DNA of 64,000 nt. Source: Calliopsis andreniformis (lineage: Eukaryota > Arthropoda > Insecta > Hymenoptera > Andrenidae). Shown piece after piece: positions 58,919-64,000 of the stretch. A program made the position numbers and the translations under genes. Position 1 is the stretch's first letter, and each line of letters begins with the position of its first letter. The notes under the pieces are model-generated. The model was not told where the DNA came from. It did no database searches and worked only from the letters and a program-made list of their open reading frames with translations. The DNA lies in contig NC_135066.1 of assembly GCF_051401765.1 (NCBI RefSeq), positions 19,881,001-19,945,000 on the forward strand, written 5' to 3'.

Positions 58919-60390
58919 CAGTGGGTACAAAAAGTATTCGTGCAACGAGTAAATTCAAACGACACTTTGTATAACTCAGTCTATATATAAAATTTTATAA
59001 AAGGATCAGTTGATATATATTTTCATACATGTATAGAATCAACTTCATAAAAAAACTGCATAGATATTCGAATAGTTTTCAAAAAAATTCAACAAAATTT
59101 CATTCTAGGCAAAAATAGTCGCGTAAAATATATTCGTGCAGCTGTCATTTTTTAAACATAAAGAAGGAAATAATATTTAGTAGAATTTCTTTTTGCTCGT
59201 ATACTAGCCGCACACCACCTTGACGCCGAAGTATCTAATTTTGACGTTATATCCCCTGTAATTTTGTACCATTCTTTCCGTAATGCATTTTTCAAAGTTT
59301 CTTTTGAAGAAACAATAATGCTTTCTTACTTTTTTCTCCAAGTAATCCCATAAATGTTCTATTACATTTACGTCTACTATAATATCCATATCCTGGTATT
59401 GTAAGCAACATACTTGGGGTCATTATCCTGCATGAAGACAAAATTATGTCTAATATCTAACTTTTTCGCAATAGCATGGAGGTTTGTTTTTAAAATGTTA
59501 ATATATAATTCTTGATCCATGATCCCTTCTATGAGATGTAACTCTCCAATTGTAACAGCACTCGTGCAATGCCAAACCTAACCTAGACCCATCGCTATGC
59601 TTCACAGTAAGCTGCAAGTTCTGAACATTGTAAGCTTCATGTTTTCCCGTACGGTATAATCCATTGAAACCCAAGATATTGAATTTACTTTCGCCTGTAA
59701 AAATTACACGACTCCAGTAGTTCTTGTCAGCATTTTAGCTATTTTGGTCCCTGACAAAACATTTCCTACGTGCTACTCTGCCACGATATCCTTATGTTCG
59801 TAAAAAATTTCTAATGGTACTAGGTGAAATGTTGTCATCTAGTACTTAGTTTGAGACTTTTGTTAATCACATGAAAAATAATCTGTTTGGCATGTTCACT
59901 ACTTTTTCGTGGACGCTCACTTCTGAAATTATTTTTCATTGTTTTGCGTAATCCGTATCGATTAATTATGTCTTGAATCGTAGATCGAGGTCTATTAATC
60001 ATAAGAGAGATTTCGGAAAGAGTTTTATACTGATTACGTAAATTTATAGTTATTATCTCCTCAGTGGTCGTTTCCACGCTTTTTCGACCCATTACACGCT
60101 TATAGTCGTTAGTACTTTCAGATTTTAAATGCTACTATTCGTAACAGTGGTTTCCAACATACTGGCACTGTTAAATACTGTATAGAGGTAACCAACTTTA
60201 ATTTAGAGTATACATTGTAGTCCTAAACAAGAGCTGTACGAATACTAGTTACGCGGCTATTTTTGCTTTTAGATCGGAATTTTATTGACTTTTTCGAAAA
60301 TTATTGTGGAAATTTTCTGAAGCTTATTTATAGTGGAGAAATCAATAGAAGTTGATACCAGTATTTACTTAACGCAAGTGTTGAAATTGA
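58919..60390 (-). mobile_element. Tc1-like DNA transposon, decayed
   Basis: The left edge (58919) reads TACAGTGGGTACAAAAAGTA then TTCGTGCA, a typical Tc1 terminal repeat next to TA. An inner repeat, GCAAAAATAGTCGCG followed by ATATTCGTGCAGCTGT at 59110-59145, has an inverted counterpart, GCAAAAATAGCCGCG and GTATTCGTACAGCT, at 60262-60227. The right outer tip is degraded. The transposase lies between on the minus strand. Confidence 0.75.
59204..60092 (-). pseudogene. Tc1-type transposase, broken
   Basis: From ATG at 60092: MGRKS, then a helix-turn-helix (LSEISLMINRPRSTIQDIIN, residues about 25-44), an arginine-rich linker (RSERPRK), then after stops and shifts a second DNA-binding part ending GYRGRVARRKCFV. 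The catalytic part has YWSRVIFTGESKFNILGFNG (first Asp expected in SDESKF is replaced, reading TGESKF), TVKHSDGSR, FVFMQDNDPKY with the second Asp, and DVNVIEHLWDYLEKKVRKH with the third acidic position. At least two frameshifts and several stops separate these. It cut and pasted the element when intact; it is not functional now. Confidence 0.85.
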
Positions 60391-60598
60391 TTTTCATTTG
60401 CTTCCAAGCATGTCTAGCACCTCCTAATCCAATTCTTGCGAATCAGACTGAAATGAGTTGAAGTTAACGGTGCGTTGAAATTCACGTCGTTGCTACATAG
60501 GCGCAATCGAGTTCCTTTTGAGCGATCTAGCTATACTAACAAGGAAGGGTTTTTAGATCTGGGTTAGGTTGCTGCGTTGGTTTTGTTTTCAAATATGT
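60391..60598. other. Spacer between the Tc1-like and pogo-like elements
   Basis: About 200 bp of unique DNA with slightly raised GC; it includes GGGTTAGGTTGCTGCGTTGG at 60561. Nothing recognised. Confidence 0.35.
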
Positions 60599-60974
60599 TA
60601 CAGAGGACTAAAAAATAAAAGATACATGTTCTTTTATATTGATCCGTTTTTATATTTATGGGGTGAAACTACCACTCGAAGTTCATAGGATAAAATGCGA
60701 GTAATAGTTTAAATTAGTTAAAAAATTATTACAAGGCTTGATATGAATTTAATTCGTGGCATATCTGGGTGGGTTAATAATGTCCTTATTGTCAATTACC
60801 CTTATCCCTAATCGTTTAAATACACATATTTAAGACCTGAAACCAGCAAGAAAATTCTTAAAATCCTTAAGAAACCTTGGATTTTATGTTGAATTTGTTA
60901 TTAGCAACATTCAAAACAACATACTTGATAGAAACTCCCATAACAAGGGAAGAAATTCTGAACTGAAATTTCGG

Positions 60975-62499
60975 AAGAGTATTCATTGGATTTTCTGGAT
61001 CAATTTAAAGAGTGTGAAGTTGAAGCTGTTAATGAAAATGATGACGATGAAAATTGGTCTGAAGAAACATATACAGGAATTTGTTCGTAGCGTGATAAAG
61101 ATGTTGATATTGACTATAACTGTAAAGCTGCTACATTCTGGAAAAGTGGAAAAAAAGACGTAAACTTAATATAGCGCAACATAATTTTAAACTTGTTTCT
61201 TCCGAACGGCAATTACGTCAATGGGCTAATCAGATCGAAGGAGGAGGAACCAAACAAGAAAAATCAGCAAAAGTTTCCGAGTATGTAATAAAAAATTTCA
61301 AGAACGTTATTGATGCTGGTTATATCTTGCACAACAGAGATATTTGATGATGAACTCTAAAAGCCTATGCAGAGCAGAATAATAATAATATGAAATTTCT
61401 AGCTTCCAGAACATGGTTGTATAATTTCAAAAAAGCTCGTCGCATTGTTTCACGGAAAGTAACTATATTTCTTACACAAAAGGCAATAGAAGACAATGAA
61501 GTTTTGAAGACTAAGGCTGCAGACTTTGTTAATGTGGTAAAGGCTTTGATCACAACATATGGGTCAGAAACTGTATACAATTCAGACTAGAATGGATTTC
61601 AGTTAGAAATACATTCTGGACGAACCTTATAACTGGAAGGCGTGAAAAACGTAGAATGTGTAGCGCAATCTGTATCTTCAACATCGCATAGTTACACAAT
61701 ACAACCAGCGGTAAGTGCTGATGGACGATTGTTGACGCCCCTCTTTATGGTCTTACAGGAAATAAGTGAACAATTAGAACCAACAGTTCAGAAAACATTA
61801 CTTAAGCCGATGAACATGTACATGACAGTACCAAAATCTATGAAACTCACTTCAGGTAATTAAGTATTTTGAAAGTATCTTAATTAAGATATCTTTTATT
61901 GATAATGAATATATACTAAGTTAATGCTGATGTTATTTTAATATTGCAGCTCATTTCAAAATCTGGTTGGAAGAGGTATTTTTTCCCAAAACTGGAATCA
62001 TAAGTGTGTTGTTACTAAATTCTTGGAGTAGACACTGTAAACAAAATGTATACGATACAAAACCAGTGGACAAAGAAATTACAATTAAGACAATTCCAAA
62101 GGGCACCACTGGACGAATCTAGCCTTTAGATGTTTACGGATTTAGGGTGTGGGGAAGAATTATATTATGCGGTTCTTCGACAATGTACTGTGACATGACT
62201 ACAACGTTAATCTTCATTTAAGAAACAATATTATTAATATACAATCGCTTGCACACGATCAGTTGTCTTCACCAAGCTATAAAAATCTATTTCAGTATGC
62301 TTGGTACAAAAGTGGATACATAAAAAATAAATTAGGAGATTTTGAGAATCTTGTAGATTTTGCTTTCGAACAGAATACGCAAATGAAGTGTGCACTATGT
62401 GGAAATACATCGATAGTTCGATGCTCCTGGTGTAAAAAAGCATTTTGTTTTAAACAATTACATCATGAATACCACTTCTGTAACAAGTATGAACCATAA
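60975..62499 (+). pseudogene. Pogo/Tigger-like transposase with an intron, broken
   Basis: The N terminus has an acidic stretch (NENDDDENWSEE, about 61035-61070). The DNA-binding part includes FLASRTWLYNFKKARRIVSR (61396-61455). The DDE domain has TVYNSD at 61573 with the first catalytic Asp, then GFQLEIHSGRTL, SHSYTIQPAVSADGRLLTPL (61687-61746), AHFKIWLEEVFFP after a spliced junction, and PLDVYGFRVW with the third acidic position. The C terminus has two CxxC pairs (CALCG, CSWCKKAFCF) followed by HHEYHFC, a zinc-binding tail. In-frame TAG replaces Gln just after NSD and again before PLDV; frameshifts occur near 61170 and 62180. Inactive. Confidence 0.85.
61856..61949 (+). other. Probable intron in the pogo-like transposase
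   Basis: A GT at 61856 (TCAG|GTAATT) and an AG at 61948-61949 (TTTTAATATTGCAG|CT) bound 94 nt of AT-rich DNA with an in-frame stop. Removing it joins S and AHFKIWLEEVFFP in frame, the order expected in this transposase family. Confidence 0.7.
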
Positions 62500-63126
62500 G
62501 ATTCCCAGTATACACTTAAAATGAATCATTTTCTGAATTGTACATGTACATACTGTAAGCAATTCAGAATAGAACATAGAATACTTATTGGTGTTTATTA
62601 TTTACAGTTATGTAACTGTGTTCTTGAGGGTTATTTTCTCAAAAAGCAAGACTGCATGCAACAATCGTTATCATTTAGAATTCAATTTTCAAGAAATAAT
62701 CTACTTGAATTTGATCGGCTCCTAGTAAGACAAATGTAGTTCACCAATCAGGGATAGTGCACCCCTCAGTAAGGGTCGAAGGTAATAAAACCAGTAATTT
62801 GTTATTATACAATAATTTATTAGTATAAAATCCAAGGTTTCTTAAAGATTTTAAGAATTTTATTGCAGGTTTCAAGTTTTAAATGTGCATTTAAACGAGT
62901 ATGGATAGTTTACCCCGTGAAAAGGGTGACTGACAACAAGGACATTATTCACCCACCCAGATATGCCATAAATTAAATTTATATCAAGTCTGATAATAAT
63001 TTGTTAACTAACTTAAGTTATTTTTTGTATTACATCTTATGAACTTTTAGTAGTAGCTTCACCTTATAAATATGAAAACGGGCCAATATAAAAAGACACG
63101 CATCTCTTATTTTTTGGTCCTCTATA

Positions 63127-63476
63127 ACATATCTAAAGACAAAAATAATCGGAGGATTACACCTAAGAACTCTTCCTAGTAAGTATACCACGAGCCGTAT
63201 CCGTTAATTTCGACCCATGATTAATTTCAACTAATTTTCATGAAGCCAATTTTAAAATATTCATATTTTTAAAAAGCTGTTCATAATGACCACGATTGGG
63301 GCTACATTCTCACTTTTTCTCAAATATTTAAATTTGTGTCAGCTACAAAAAATCGCATTTGTTTAAATCAATTACCAGAAATATAATTAAAAACTGTTTT
63401 TTTAAATGAAATAATTTTTATTCAGTACTTCAATTTCTTCGCTGAAAGCATACATAAGCTGATTCTCATACATTTA
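63127..63476. other. AT-rich non-coding DNA
   Basis: AAAAATAATCGGAGGATTAC near 63141 resembles the fragment at 41990. Nothing else. Confidence 0.35.
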
Positions 63477-63695
63477 TTAGTTCAACAGATATGAATTTTT
63501 GAAACAAGTTAACACTCTACTTCTAGTAGAAGTGCAAAGTATAATATGGTTAGGAACTCTCATTTGTAACCTTCTAAGAAGTTCCGAAAATAAAACGTGA
63601 TCAGTGACGGATGTAAGGAAGGGCTCCTTTCTCCGAAGTGGAATTGCCATATTGTAAATGCGAGGGTACTCATCTCTTGGACATAACACCAGCAT
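63477..63695 (-). pseudogene. Possible C-terminal fragment of a non-LTR retrotransposon ORF2
   Basis: A 72-codon frame reads YPRIYNMAIPLRRKEPF early, then LFSELLRRLQMRVPNHI. The pattern 'LLxxLxxRVPN' near the end of a frame resembles the C-terminal region of non-LTR polymerase proteins, where RVPxxxTR is common. No polymerase motif is nearby, so this is weak. It could equally be a chance frame. Confidence 0.2.
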
Positions 63696-64000
63696 TTTTT
63701 GTCAAAGTTGTGTCTTTTCTTTCATATATGCTATTAATACGTGTACTGCGAGCCCCTTCGAACTGAGTTACTATGTGATTTATACTGGGTAGTACTGTAT
63801 GTAGATATCTATTCTACTTACCGTCGCTTGTAAGCCTCGCTCAGCTGACTGCCAAGCAGCAACCCACGTGGCACGCCGGATCATTTTGACTCAGGTATGG
63901 CTGGGCAAAGGTTAACGTCCACCAGTCATTCTTGCACGCACAGTTCTTTAGTAGTCGCAGTACCTTCGAAATTGTTTTAGGCAACAATCTTTCGACAACT
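63696..64000. other. Unique DNA, modestly GC-richer at 63810-63940
   Basis: Contains GGATCATTTTGACTCAGG at about 63877 and GGTTAAC at 63910-63916, a possible piggyBac-like inner and outer end. No frame or further repeat. Confidence 0.3.

Larger units (their letters stand above)
60599..63126 (+). mobile_element. Pogo/Tigger-like DNA transposon with about 280-bp terminal inverted repeats
   Basis: Ends: CAGAGGACTAAAAAATAAAAG at 60601 and, reverse complemented from 63124, TAGAGGACCAAAAAATAAGA. The inverted repeats continue for about 280 bp with blocks GGTGAAACTACCACT / GGTGAAGCTACTACT, GGCATATCTGGGTGGG and TTAAGAAACCTTGGATTTTA. TA dinucleotides flank both ends (60599-60600, 63125-63126), the expected target for this group. 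The interior encodes one decayed transposase. Similarity between the two ends is high enough by eye (about 80 percent) to place the full element confidently. Confidence 0.85.

Overview
This is a stretch of AT-rich, gene-poor eukaryotic nuclear DNA. The composition, the transposon families present (Merlin, Tc1/mariner, pogo/Tigger, a non-LTR retroposon with a zinc-knuckle ORF1, several MITE-like inverted-repeat elements) and the pattern of short GC-richer islands in AT-rich DNA suggest an insect, most likely a hymenopteran such as an ant, wasp or bee. That placement is an inference. I found no convincing host protein-coding exon, rRNA, tRNA, CRISPR array or bacterial-type operon. The window reads as an intergenic desert or a very long intron.

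Layout. From 1 to 52 kb the DNA is AT-rich background carrying scattered short or decayed mobile elements. These are a MITE family at 7.9 and 29.5 kb; a long-inverted-repeat element at 12.5-13.3 kb with a solo arm at 23.2 kb; a 1.83 kb element with palindromic terminal repeats at 19.4-21.2 kb; a broken Merlin transposase at 22.3 kb; a transposon-type reading frame at 24.3 kb; an inverted-repeat element at 25.7-26.4 kb; an approximately 1.05 kb repeat in opposite orientations at 29.9-31.0 and 44.7-45.8 kb, with a third fragment at 19.9 kb; a palindromic MITE at 32.7 and 51.8 kb; a foldback-like element at 34.3-35.5 kb; a Tc1-like remnant at 38.3-39.5 kb; and the tail of a mariner transposase at 49.6 kb. 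Between them lie GC-richer, apparently single-copy islands (about 4.3, 6.4, 9.6, 15.6, 17.9, 27.8, 31.7, 33.3, 36.3, 40.1, 43.1 and 47.7 kb), which are candidate conserved non-coding or cis-regulatory elements.

From 52.7 to 63.1 kb the window is a transposon graveyard. A decayed non-LTR retrotransposon on the minus strand (52.75-57.65 kb) is split by a 1.43 kb long-inverted-repeat element inserted at a TA dinucleotide. Next come a broken Tc1-like transposase (58.9-60.4 kb) and a nearly complete but stop-ridden pogo/Tigger-like element (60.6-63.1 kb) with long terminal repeats and a probable intron in its transposase.

Nothing here works together as a pathway. Every recognisable coding sequence belongs to a mobile element and every one is broken. 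The observations most worth following are the nested insertion, the foldback-like and palindromic-end elements for which I recognise no transposase, the opposed repeat pair 15 kb apart, the pogo intron, and the string of GC-rich islands. I do not see a clear case for a new functional biological system.
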